From assembly GCF_051486985.1 (NCBI RefSeq), contig NZ_JAHVDV010000002.1, positions 1-64,000 on the forward strand: a DNA stretch of 64,000 nucleotides, given 5' to 3'. This document shows, one piece after another, positions 49,711-58,098 of this stretch. The position numbers and the translations under genes are program-made. Each line of letters opens with the position of its first letter. The stretch's first letter is position 1. Source of the stretch: CBFFRJ01 sp051486985 (GTDB lineage Bacteria; Pseudomonadota; Gammaproteobacteria; Enterobacterales; Enterobacteriaceae). The notes below the pieces were generated by a model. That model was not told the DNA's origin, made no database searches, and saw only the letters and a list, made by a program, of their open reading frames with translations.

Positions 49711-51126
49711 ATGAAAATCAAAACTCGCTTCGCGCCAAGCCCGACCGGCTATCTGCATGTAGGCGGCGCGCGTACTGCCCTTTATTCCTGGCTTTTTGCG
49801 CGTAACCACGGCGGTGAGTTCGTACTGCGTATTGAAGATACCGACCTTGAGCGCTCCACGCCGGAAGCGATCGAAGCCATAATGGATGGGATGAACTGGC
49901 TGAGTCTGGAGTGGGATGAAGGCCCTTACTATCAGACTAAACGGTTTGATCGCTACGACGCGGCTATTGATGAAATGCTGGCAGCTGGCACAGCCTATAA
50001 ATGTTATTGCTCTAAAGAGCGTCTCGACGCCCTGCGTGAAGAGCAAATGGCAAATAATGAGAAACCACGTTATGACGGGCGCTGCCGCCACAGCCACGAG
50101 CATCATGCTGATGATGAGCCTTGCGTGGTGCGTTTCGCGAACCCACAGGACGGTTCAGTGATATTCGACGACCAGATCCGCGGTCCTATCGAGTTCAGCA
50201 ACCAGGAACTGGACGATTTAATTATTCGTCGTACTGATGGTTCTCCAACCTATAACTTCTGCGTGGTCGTAGATGACTGGGATATGGAAATCACACATGT
50301 TATTCGTGGTGAAGACCATATCAACAACACGCCGCGCCAGATAAACATTCTGAAAGCGCTGAACGCGCCGGTGCCGGTTTACGCCCATGTATCAATGATT
50401 AACGGTGATGACGGCAAAAAGTTATCTAAACGTCACGGTGCGGTCAGCGTGATGCAATACCGGGATGATGGCTATCTGCCTGAAGCCTTACTGAACTACC
50501 TGGTTCGTCTGGGCTGGTCGAGTGGCGATCAGGAGATCTTCAGCCGTGAAGAGATGATCAAACTCTTCTCATTGAACGCGGTAAGTAAGTCAGCGAGTGC
50601 CTTTAATACTGAAAAACTCCAGTGGTTGAACCATCACTATATTAATACGCTGGCACCTGAATATGTTGCTACTCACCTGCAGTGGCACATTGAGCAGGAA
50701 AATATAGATACCCGTAACGGTCCGCAGCTTGCAGATCTTGTGAAATTGCTTGGCGAGCGTTGCAAGACCTTAAAAGAGATGGCGGCTACCTGCCGTTACT
50801 TCTATGAAGAGTTTGCAGAGTTTGATGCCGATGCGGCCAAGAAACACCTGCGCCCGGTTGCACGTCAGCCGCTTGAAGTCGTCCGCGATAAACTGGCTGC
50901 GATTGATGTGTGGACGGCTGAGAACGTTCACCAGGCAATTCAGGCTACGGCGGATGAGCTGGAAGTGGGCATGGGGAAAGTGGGAATGCCATTGCGTGTA
51001 GCGGTAACAGGGGCAGGCCAGTCTCCGGCATTAGATGTCACCGTCCACGCTATCGGTAAGACCCGCAGCGTTGAGCGTATTAATAAAGCGCTGGGTTTCA
51101 TTGCTGAGCGTGAAAGCCAGCAGTAA
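49711..51126 (+). CDS. gltX: Glutamyl-tRNA synthetase GltX
   Basis: Charges tRNA(Glu) with glutamate. The 471 residues equal E. coli GltX. The class I signatures are present: HVGG in PSPTGYLHVGGARTAL (HIGH type) and KKLSKRHG (KMSKS type), followed by the anticodon-binding C-terminal half. A zinc-binding Cys/His set (CYCSKERL, then CRHSHEHH) is visible near residues 98-130. It is divergent from the tRNA operon and followed by a strong terminator shared with yfeD. Confidence 0.98.
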   Translation: MKIKTRFAPSPTGYLHVGGARTALYSWLFARNHGGEFVLRIEDTDLERSTPEAIEAIMDGMNWLSLEWDEGPYYQTKRFDRYDAAIDEMLAAGTAYKCYCSKERLDALREEQMANNEKPRYDGRCRHSHEHHADDEPCVVRFANPQDGSVIFDDQIRGPIEFSNQELDDLIIRRTDGSPTYNFCVVVDDWDMEITHVIRGEDHINNTPRQINILKALNAPVPVYAHVSMINGDDGKKLSKRHGAVSVMQYRDDGYLPEALLNYLVRLGWSSGDQEIFSREEMIKLFSLNAVSKSASAFNTEKLQWLNHHYINTLAPEYVATHLQWHIEQENIDTRNGPQLADLVKLLGERCKTLKEMAATCRYFYEEFAEFDADAAKKHLRPVARQPLEVVRDKLAAIDVWTAENVHQAIQATADELEVGMGKVGMPLRVAVTGAGQSPALDVTVHAIGKTRSVERINKALGFIAERESQQ

Positions 51127-51154
51127 AGTAGCTCCCCCTCGTTAGAATGAAATG

Positions 51155-51179
51155 AAACGGCAGGATTTTCCTGCCGTTT
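51155..51179. terminator. Bidirectional terminator between gltX and yfeD
   Basis: The stem AAACGGCAGGA/TCCTGCCGTTT (51155-51165 and 51169-51179) has a TTT loop and T/A runs outside, directly between two convergent stop codons. Confidence 0.92.
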
Positions 51180-51181
51180 TC

Positions 51182-51577
51182 TTATCGCTCTTCAGGCTGC
51201 GTGATTTGAAGCCTGTCCAGAAGCCCGTGAATACCTTCTCTTGCCAGCAATACACTCAAAGCCTCCTGCTCATAAGGCGTTAAATTTTTCAGGACATTGA
51301 GAATACGTAGCAGGGCAGGAGTAAGTGTTTCCGAGGCGTAATAGGGTAACGGCTCGGTGGCGACGGCCGGGGAAATGCGATGGCGCATCCCTGGCGTTTT
51401 CATGATAAACAGGCGCACATCTTTATTCAGATGAATCAGCCTGGCGCGCCCACCTTTAATGCCCGGTAAACGCTCCGTTGACCACTTATGCTGACGTATC
51501 CAGCGATTCACCGTTTGTTTAGCCACCCCAAGAAATTCCGCTAACTCCTCGGTGGTCATTTTATCTGGAAGTTTCAT
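51182..51577 (-). CDS. yfeD: DNA-binding protein YfeD (DUF1323)
   Basis: A 131-residue protein with an N-terminal helix-turn-helix of the excisionase/MerR-like type (MTTEELAEFLGVAKQTVNRWIR) and a wing-like KGGRARLIHLN, then a C-terminal helical part (EQEALSVLLAREGIHGLLDRL). It is a paralogue of yfeC, one base upstream, with the same domain order. E. coli carries the same pair between gltX and the alanine tRNAs. Target unknown; residues 62-95 differ most between the two. Confidence 0.9.
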   Translation of the reverse strand: MKLPDKMTTEELAEFLGVAKQTVNRWIRQHKWSTERLPGIKGGRARLIHLNKDVRLFIMKTPGMRHRISPAVATEPLPYYASETLTPALLRILNVLKNLTPYEQEALSVLLAREGIHGLLDRLQITQPEER

Positions 51578-51578
51578 A

Positions 51579-51944
51579 TTAATTGTTTTCGCGGATCCCT
51601 AATCGAGCCAATAATCCTGTGATGCCTTCACGCAAAAGCAGTGATGAAAGTTGTTGTTGTTCCAGGCGGGTCATCTCTTTGGCCAACGTGAGAAGTAACG
51701 TCTCCAGCGCTGCGTCTTTTGCCGGTTCAACAGAGAAGGGGAGGTCACTCCCGGCGCGTTGCGTATTACGAATGAAATCCCGAACCTGCTCATTGATCAG
51801 AACCAGCCGAGCTTTGCCGCCCTGAACCCCCGGTTTGGGTGTGGTCACCCAGCCTTCTTTTCGCACCCATTTGTTTATGGTTTGACGACTATAGCCAGTG
51901 AGTTTTGCTAACTCTTCTGGCGTCATTCGTTCCTTGAGCATCAT
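51579..51944 (-). CDS. yfeC: DNA-binding protein YfeC (DUF1323)
   Basis: A 121-residue protein with the helix-turn-helix MTPEELAKLTGYSRQTINKWVRKEGW, a wing VQGGKARLVLIN and a C-terminal helical segment (EQQQLSSLLLREGITGLLARL). It is first in the yfeC-yfeD pair. An alternative start is the ATG six codons in, with AAGGA in front; the longer form has only a weak GGAA. Its role is not established. Confidence 0.9.
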   Translation of the reverse strand: MMLKERMTPEELAKLTGYSRQTINKWVRKEGWVTTPKPGVQGGKARLVLINEQVRDFIRNTQRAGSDLPFSVEPAKDAALETLLLTLAKEMTRLEQQQLSSLLLREGITGLLARLGIRENN

Positions 51945-52100
51945 ATTTCCAGAGTCAAAGTAGGGGTAATTACGCGTTGATGTTATAGCATCATTTTACG
52001 AGAAAATGTGACAGGTTTAACTACTGACTGCGAGTGGCTTCGCAATGTTCTCCAGTTGTTTGCTTTTTCAGCGGTTGATTGCAGGCATATGATTTTGCCG

Positions 52101-52129
52101 TTGACACCTGGCGAGGGAATTCATATTAT
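52101..52129 (+). promoter_or_regulatory. Promoter of the two alanine tRNA genes
   Basis: A perfect TTGACA (52101-52106) and TATTAT (52124-52129) are 17 bases apart, followed by the GC-rich discriminator GCCGCCCG. This is a strong stable RNA promoter, about 33 bases before the first tRNA. Confidence 0.88.
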
Positions 52130-52161
52130 GCCGCCCGTCAACACGACACGCTTTACGCGAT

Positions 52162-52237
<76 letters not shown>

Positions 52238-52277
52238 AATCATCATCCCAGGTGAATTTGGTGCGTAAAGAAAATTT

Positions 52278-52353
<76 letters not shown>

Positions 52354-52361
52354 CTTTCAGA

Positions 52362-52387
52362 CCCTCGCGTTTACGCGGGGGTTTTTG
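52362..52387 (+). terminator. Terminator of the alanine tRNA operon
   Basis: The stem CCCTCGCG/CGCGGGGG (52362-52369 and 52374-52381, one G-T pair) with a TTTA loop is followed by TTTTTG. Confidence 0.88.
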
Positions 52388-52560
52388 TTTTTCTACGCTC
52401 CATCTCCTGTAAATTCATTTCATTGTTGGTTGTTTAGTTTCATATTGTTAAAACCACCGTAATAAGCGTGCTTTATTGATCCGCCAACTTGCTTCACATT
52501 ATGAATAAACCTATTATCCGGCCTACTCATAAAATGACCAGTCAGTGACAATTAGCGCCT

Positions 52561-54744
52561 ATGAAAGTGAAAATGAATAAAAACGTTAGAACGTTTATCA
52601 TAGCGTTAATTATTTGTTTATTCATTGTTCCTTTTTCACGCATTATTTCACCTGTTGCGGTAGTAGACTCCAGCCCTGTTTACCTCACCTGGTTACCGTT
52701 GAGCATCATGTTTTCTGTTTTATTATTATTTGGTCGCCGGGCTGTTTTACCGATTATCATAAGCTTTGCTGTTGTTAATCAATGGCTGTTAAATTTAACT
52801 TTAATGCAGGCGAGTATCCTTTTATTTTGCCAGTTACTACCCGCATTTGCCGCATGTGCCATCGTACGGTGGAAATTAGGTTCAAGGTGGCGTCATGGCA
52901 TTCCTAATAAAAACATGGGGCTACGGATTTTTTTGCTGGGTTTTGCTACCCCGCTTGCCATAAAAGCATTGATGTATATCGCCGGACGCTGGTTTTCATT
53001 CCCGGTTTATCTGTCCAGTTACTTTGGGTCTGCATCGGTTGTTTACACTATTATCGACATCCAGAATCTGATTTGTGCTGCGCTTATCTTTACGATGATG
53101 TTCTATTACCCGCTTCGGATGATACTCAATCCACGCTATGGACGTGCATTCTGGTTAACGAACATTAAACCCTGTATAAGTAAGAAGAACCGACTTTTTA
53201 CCTTTTCCTGGCTTTCTGCCCTTATTACATTACTCAGCACTCTCTGTTCTTATACGGAATCCGACTATATTGCCGGTTATCTGGTTCCGGTTATTTTTAT
53301 TATTTTTACCCTTGCGGTCAGTAAATTACGATATCCGTTAATTATGCTTTTATGGCCACTTTCCGCATTTACGCTGCTGAGTTATAACCATCATTTTCTG
53401 GAAGGGGTGAATACGGAATATTCTCTGGCCTTCATTATGTCAGTCCTGATCTGCTTTTCCATCTGTCTGATATATATGACGAGAATTCATCATCGCAATG
53501 AGTGGATAAAGCGTCGCTGGCAGGAACAGGCCCTCACCGACCCTCTCACTGGTCTGCCTAACTTACGGGCGCTGGAGTTATGTCTGGCAGAAGTTCCGGA
53601 CAATGTCGTCTGCTGTTTACATATGCATAACCTCGAATTTCTCAGCCGACATTACGGCATGATGATGCGGGTTCATTTTAAACGGAGCGTGACACGGGAA
53701 TTGCAGCCATTCCTGCTGCGTGGAGAGCAGCTTTTTCAGTTGCCTGGCAGCGAATTAATTCTGGTTTTAAAGGGGGAGGGTGCCGTCGAGCGCCTCCATC
53801 AGATGGTTGCACATCTTAACAGTCGACGGATTTACTGGCACAACGACGGAATGGATGTGGAATTTGGCGCTTCCTGGGGGGAGATGAGCGGGGCAGGGGA
53901 GACACTCCACCATACGTTAGGGCAACTGAGCTGGTTATCAGAACAAGCCAGTATGACCCGGCAGGTTATGGCGTTAACCCTCAGCCTTAGCGATGTCAGC
54001 CTGCAGACGTCGGCGCGTGTGCATTTACTGCACCAGGTAAAACGCGCGCTGGATGAGAATGGGCTGGTGCTCTATGCACAACCTATTCAGGATGCAAATG
54101 GCAATGGCTATCACGAAATATTAACGCGGCTGATGAGTGACAACAGGATGCTAAGCCCGGCGCAATTTATCCCGGTGATTGCCCGCTTTAACCTCAGTTT
54201 GCGTTTCGATATGCATGTCTTTGAGACCCTTTTACAGTGGATGCATGCCCATCCTGCACCCTCCCCGGCAGCCCGTTTTTCAGTGAATCTCTTGCCACTT
54301 ACCTTAATGCAAGAGGATGCGGGCCAGAAGCTGGTGGAACGTTGCGCTCGCTATGCTATTTCTCCCGGCGAAATCATCATCGAAGTAACCGAAGAGCAGG
54401 CCTTCTCAAACGCTGAAACCAGTATTAAAAACATTCAGCGTTTGCGTCAGGCTGGATTCAGGATAGCTATTGATGACTTTGGTACTGGCTACGCCAATTT
54501 TGAACGGCTCAAACGTCTGGAGGCCGATATCATCAAGATTGATGGCTGTTTCGTGCGAGATATCACCGAGGATCCGCAGGACATGCTAATCGTTAAAGCG
54601 ATATGCGAGCTGGCGAAAGCTAAATCGTTGACGGTGGTGGCGGAGTATGTCGAATCTCAGGCGCAGCGGGAGCTGTTGCTTCAGGCGGGGGTGGATTATT
54701 TGCAGGGATACTTGCTTGGAAAACCGCAGCCACTAAAAAAATAA
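52561..54744 (+). CDS. pdeA: Cyclic di-GMP phosphodiesterase PdeA (YfeA)
   Basis: A 727-residue membrane protein. The N-terminus has about eight to ten hydrophobic helices of MASE1-type (residues ~10-310). A degenerate GGDEF region (LTDPLTGLPNLRALE from about 324) follows, without a recognisable GG(D/E)EF site. The EAL domain spans about 497-727. Its signature reads EIL at 519-521 instead of EAL, and the catalytic stretch DDFGTGYANFERLKRL is intact from about 638, so hydrolysis of c-di-GMP is likely. The E. coli protein is the same length class (729). The ribosome-binding site is weak. It converges on nupC. Confidence 0.93.
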   Translation: MKVKMNKNVRTFIIALIICLFIVPFSRIISPVAVVDSSPVYLTWLPLSIMFSVLLLFGRRAVLPIIISFAVVNQWLLNLTLMQASILLFCQLLPAFAACAIVRWKLGSRWRHGIPNKNMGLRIFLLGFATPLAIKALMYIAGRWFSFPVYLSSYFGSASVVYTIIDIQNLICAALIFTMMFYYPLRMILNPRYGRAFWLTNIKPCISKKNRLFTFSWLSALITLLSTLCSYTESDYIAGYLVPVIFIIFTLAVSKLRYPLIMLLWPLSAFTLLSYNHHFLEGVNTEYSLAFIMSVLICFSICLIYMTRIHHRNEWIKRRWQEQALTDPLTGLPNLRALELCLAEVPDNVVCCLHMHNLEFLSRHYGMMMRVHFKRSVTRELQPFLLRGEQLFQLPGSELILVLKGEGAVERLHQMVAHLNSRRIYWHNDGMDVEFGASWGEMSGAGETLHHTLGQLSWLSEQASMTRQVMALTLSLSDVSLQTSARVHLLHQVKRALDENGLVLYAQPIQDANGNGYHEILTRLMSDNRMLSPAQFIPVIARFNLSLRFDMHVFETLLQWMHAHPAPSPAARFSVNLLPLTLMQEDAGQKLVERCARYAISPGEIIIEVTEEQAFSNAETSIKNIQRLRQAGFRIAIDDFGTGYANFERLKRLEADIIKIDGCFVRDITEDPQDMLIVKAICELAKAKSLTVVAEYVESQAQRELLLQAGVDYLQGYLLGKPQPLKK

Positions 54745-54767
54745 ACCGGGGAAAATTCCCCGGTTTT
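54743..54767. terminator. Bidirectional terminator between pdeA and nupC
   Basis: The stem AAACCGGGGAA/TTCCCCGGTTT (54743-54753 and 54756-54766) begins within the pdeA stop codon and has a T-run downstream. Confidence 0.9.
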
Positions 54768-54788
54768 GTTAAGCGTAATGAAACGTGA

Positions 54789-55991
54789 TTACAGTACCAG
54801 AGCCGCGATGGACGCCGACAGCACGCTCACCAGGGTCGAACCATAAACCAGTTTCAGGCCGAAGCGAGAGACCACGTTGCCCTGCTCTTCATTCAGGCCC
54901 TTGATCGCACCAGCGATAATCCCGATGGAGGAGAAGTTAGCGAAGGACACCAGGAAGACTGACAGAATACCTTCTGCTCGTGGTGACAGCGTCGCGGCAA
55001 TTTTTTGCAGATCCATCATGGCCACAAATTCGTTAGAAACAAGCTTCGTCGCCATAATGCTACCCACCTGCAGCGCTTCTGAAGACGGCACACCCATTAC
55101 CCAGGCAATCGGATAGAAGATGTAACCGAGAATGCCCTGGAAGGAGATGCTGTAACCGAACCAGCCGGTTACGGTTGCGAAGAGGGCGTTCAGAGCCGCG
55201 ATCAGTGCAATAAAGCCAATCAGCATCGCTGCAACAATAATGGCCACTTTAAAGCCCGCCAGAATGTATTCGCCCAGCATTTCGAAGAAGCTCTGGCCTT
55301 CATGCAGGTTGGACATCTGAATATTGTCTTCGCTTTCATCGACGCGGTACGGGTTAATCAGCGACAGCACGATAAAGGTGCTGAACATATTCAGAACCAG
55401 CGCAGCGACAACGTATTTCGGCTCCAGCATCGTCATATAGGCACCGACGATGGACATGGATACGGTAGACATCGCCGTTGCCGCCATGGTGTACATGCGG
55501 TTGCGGGACATCTTGCCCAGAATATCTTTGTACGCGATAAAGTTCTCAGACTGACCCAGAATCAGGGAGCTGACGGCGTTGAAAGACTCCAGCTTGCCCA
55601 TGCCGTTAACTTTGGACAACACGGTCCCAATGGCACGGATGATGACCGGCAGCACGCGAATGTGTTGCAGAATACCAATCAGCGCAGAGATGAAGACAAT
55701 CGGGCACAGTACTTTCAGGAAGAAGAATGCCAGACCTTCGTCATTCATTTTGCCGAAGACGAAGTTTGTCCCTTCGTTGGCGAACCCGAGCAGTTTTTCG
55801 AACATTTCGGAGAAGCCCTTTACAAAACCCAGACCAACGTCGGAGTTCAGGAAGAACCATGCCAACAGTACTTCGATCACGAGCAATTGAATAACAAAGC
55901 GAATGCGTATTTTTTTGCGGTCGCTGCTGACAAGGAGTGCAAGCAGCGCCACAACAGCAAGCGCCAGAACAAAGTGCAGAACGCGGGACAT
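54789..55991 (-). CDS. nupC: Nucleoside:proton symporter NupC
   Basis: Concentrative transporter that imports pyrimidine and adenosine nucleosides with protons. The 400-residue product (ATG at 55991) has E. coli NupC length and starts MSRVLHFVLALAVVALLALL; a longer frame to 56030 adds 13 unrelated residues. About ten hydrophobic segments and the conserved AIGTVLSKVNGMGKLESFNA and LNALFATVTGWFG regions are visible. In E. coli it is controlled by CRP and CytR. Confidence 0.96.
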   Translation of the reverse strand: MSRVLHFVLALAVVALLALLVSSDRKKIRIRFVIQLLVIEVLLAWFFLNSDVGLGFVKGFSEMFEKLLGFANEGTNFVFGKMNDEGLAFFFLKVLCPIVFISALIGILQHIRVLPVIIRAIGTVLSKVNGMGKLESFNAVSSLILGQSENFIAYKDILGKMSRNRMYTMAATAMSTVSMSIVGAYMTMLEPKYVVAALVLNMFSTFIVLSLINPYRVDESEDNIQMSNLHEGQSFFEMLGEYILAGFKVAIIVAAMLIGFIALIAALNALFATVTGWFGYSISFQGILGYIFYPIAWVMGVPSSEALQVGSIMATKLVSNEFVAMMDLQKIAATLSPRAEGILSVFLVSFANFSSIGIIAGAIKGLNEEQGNVVSRFGLKLVYGSTLVSVLSASIAALVL

Positions 55992-56181
55992 ATTTGCTCC
56001 AAATATGAGACGGGTAGGAATTTCGTGCACATTCTATGTAACAAGAGGAAAGAAAACGAGATCAAACCCACAGTATATTAATGACCTGTGACCAGACTCA
56101 AAATTAGTGATCCAACATACATTTCGGTTATGTTAAGTAAAGAAGTGAAAGGTTGCACTTAAATGCTACACTCTTAACAGA

Positions 56182-56332
56182 ATTGTGTGACCCACAATCG
56201 CTTTTAACCTCCGTCTACCATCATTGGTCCTTCAATCGTTTCTGGCTATCAGAGAAATCACGATAACGTACACTGGATGAACTTGATAATCATTCTCATT
56301 TTGGTAGCATTAAACATAGCAAAGGCTATATT
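56182..56332 (+). promoter_or_regulatory. nupC-mntH intergenic control region with MntR and Fur sites
   Basis: The 353-base gap 55992-56344 has no gene. A Fur-box-like TGATAATCATTCTCATTTT lies at 56284-56302. A near-perfect MntR site AACATAGCAAAGGCTATATT lies at 56313-56332, right before the mntH ATG. These match the known Fur and MntR control of mntH in E. coli and Salmonella. On the nupC side an ATTGTG-N5-CACAAT inverted repeat at 56182-56198 could be a CRP-type element, but it is weak. Confidence 0.85.
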
Positions 56333-56344
56333 AGAGGCAAAATA

Positions 56345-57583
56345 ATGAGCAATAGTCGCGTTGAGAATAGCAGTGGGCGTACAGCGCGCAAATTACGGTT
56401 CGCGTTAATGGGACCGGCGTTCATTGCCGCCATCGGTTATATCGATCCCGGTAATTTTGCTACCAACATCCAGGCCGGTGCCAGCTTCGGCTATCAGTTG
56501 CTGTGGGTCGTCGTCTGGGCAAACCTGATGGCGATGTTGATTCAGGTGCTTTCAGCCAAGCTTGGAATTGCTACCGGTAAAAATCTCGCCGAACAGATAC
56601 GCGATCATTACCCGCGCCCGCTGGTCTGGTTCTACTGGGTGCAGGCGGAAATCATCGCAATGGCAACCGATCTCGCGGAATTTATCGGTGCCGCCATCGG
56701 GTTTAAACTTATCCTCGGCGTCTCCCTCCTGCAGGGGGCGGTACTGACGGGGATTGCAACCTTCCTGATTTTAATGCTGCAACGCCGGGGGCAAAAGCCG
56801 CTGGAAAAAGTCATCGGCGGGTTACTGCTTTTTGTCGCGGCGGCCTATATCGTCGAGCTTGTCTTCTCGCAACCTGCGGTAGCGCCGCTGATGAAAGGCA
56901 TCGTTATTCCGGCTCTGCCTGGTACCGAAGCTGTCTTCCTCGCGGCCGGAGTGCTGGGAGCAACCATCATGCCGCATGTCATTTATCTCCACTCCTCATT
57001 AACCCAGCATCTGCATGACGGCACCCGTCGTGAGCGTTACTCAGCGACCAAATGGGATGTCGGCATCGCCATGACGATTGCCGGTTTTGTGAATCTGGCA
57101 ATGATGGCCACCGCGGCCGCCGCGTTCCATTTTAACGGTCACACCGGTGTTGCCGATCTTGACCAGGCTTATTTAACACTTGAGCCTTTGCTGAGCCACG
57201 CCGCGGCAACTATCTTTGGCTTGAGTCTGGTGGCCGCAGGCCTGTCATCTACCGTCGTAGGGACGCTGGCAGGGCAGGTGGTGATGCAGGGATTCGTGCG
57301 CTTTCACATTCCGTTGTGGGTACGTCGGACCATCACCATGATGCCTTCGTTTGTGGTGATTTTAATGGGGCTGGACCCGACGCGAATTCTGGTCATGAGC
57401 CAGGTTCTGCTGAGCTTTGGTATTGCGCTGGCGCTGGTACCGCTACTGGTATTCACCAGCAATCCGACGCTGATGGGCGAGCTGGTGAACACGCCCTGGG
57501 TGAAACGCACCGGCTGGCTGATAGTGATACTGGTGGTAGGGCTTAATGGCTGGTTGCTGGTGGGCACATTGCTCGGGTTATAA
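56345..57583 (+). CDS. mntH: Manganese(II)/proton symporter MntH (NRAMP)
   Basis: Imports Mn2+ with protons and helps peroxide resistance. The 412-residue protein is the E. coli length. The metal-binding helix 1 motif DPGNFATNIQ (about residue 35) and the helix 6 motif MPHVIYLHS (MPH signature) are intact. About eleven membrane helices. Its ATG follows AGAGGCAAAATA, immediately after the MntR site. It is ended by a terminator shared with ypeC. Confidence 0.97.
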   Translation: MSNSRVENSSGRTARKLRFALMGPAFIAAIGYIDPGNFATNIQAGASFGYQLLWVVVWANLMAMLIQVLSAKLGIATGKNLAEQIRDHYPRPLVWFYWVQAEIIAMATDLAEFIGAAIGFKLILGVSLLQGAVLTGIATFLILMLQRRGQKPLEKVIGGLLLFVAAAYIVELVFSQPAVAPLMKGIVIPALPGTEAVFLAAGVLGATIMPHVIYLHSSLTQHLHDGTRRERYSATKWDVGIAMTIAGFVNLAMMATAAAAFHFNGHTGVADLDQAYLTLEPLLSHAAATIFGLSLVAAGLSSTVVGTLAGQVVMQGFVRFHIPLWVRRTITMMPSFVVILMGLDPTRILVMSQVLLSFGIALALVPLLVFTSNPTLMGELVNTPWVKRTGWLIVILVVGLNGWLLVGTLLGL

Positions 57584-57591
57584 ACGACATA

Positions 57592-57617
57592 AAAAAGGAG
57601 CGCTCGCGCTCCTTTTT
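57592..57617. terminator. Bidirectional terminator between mntH and ypeC
   Basis: The stem AAAAAGGAGCG/CGCTCCTTTTT (57592-57602 and 57607-57617) with a CTCG loop has T-runs on both strands. Confidence 0.92.
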
Positions 57618-57632
57618 GTGAATATCATCTAC

Positions 57633-57986
57633 TTAGTGATGATGCCCATGTCCATGACCCCGCCCGTGACCGCGACCTGGGCCACGGTGATCGTCACGGT
57701 CGCGCCAGCCTTCACGGTAGCCACGCTCGTAGGCGCTGCGTTTATCCCAACCGCGATGATAGCCGCGATCGTGCGGACGCCAGCGATTATCACGCCATTC
57801 ATAATGACGGCCCCAGTAATCACGATCGCGCCAGCGACCACCATCCCAATAGTTACCATAATTGTCGCGGTCGCCAATCTGTAACTTGATTGAGGGCAGC
57901 AGCGTGATTTCGCCCGCATGGGCGACACTGGTGACCAGAGGGGAAAACACGGTTAATGCTGCTGCAAGAATAAGTGACCTGAACAT
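57633..57986 (-). CDS. ypeC: Secreted His/Arg-rich protein YpeC (DUF2502)
   Basis: A 117-residue protein with a Sec signal peptide (RSLILAAALTVFSPLVTSVAHA) and a mature part that opens GEITLLPSIKLQIGDRDNYG. It is rich in Trp, Tyr, Asp and Arg, with a C-terminal run of GHGHGHHH. The ATG at 57986 is used because upstream codons encode no homologous residues. Function unknown; the His-rich tail suggests metal binding, an inference. Confidence 0.93.
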   Translation of the reverse strand: MFRSLILAAALTVFSPLVTSVAHAGEITLLPSIKLQIGDRDNYGNYWDGGRWRDRDYWGRHYEWRDNRWRPHDRGYHRGWDKRSAYERGYREGWRDRDDHRGPGRGHGRGHGHGHHH

Positions 57987-58098
57987 AGTTTTCTCCTTCA
58001 CGAACGGGTCTGTTGCAGCAATATTATGTAACGTTTTACCCCGCATCTTCGGCACAACTCCTAAATCCGGGGTGACAGCATTTTTTGCTAAAATGCGA

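Noticed and set aside
55302..56081. A 259-codon plus-strand frame opposite nupC
   Set aside because: It is the antisense of NupC and unusually rich in Gln, Asn, Asp and His, as expected from reading membrane helix codons backwards.
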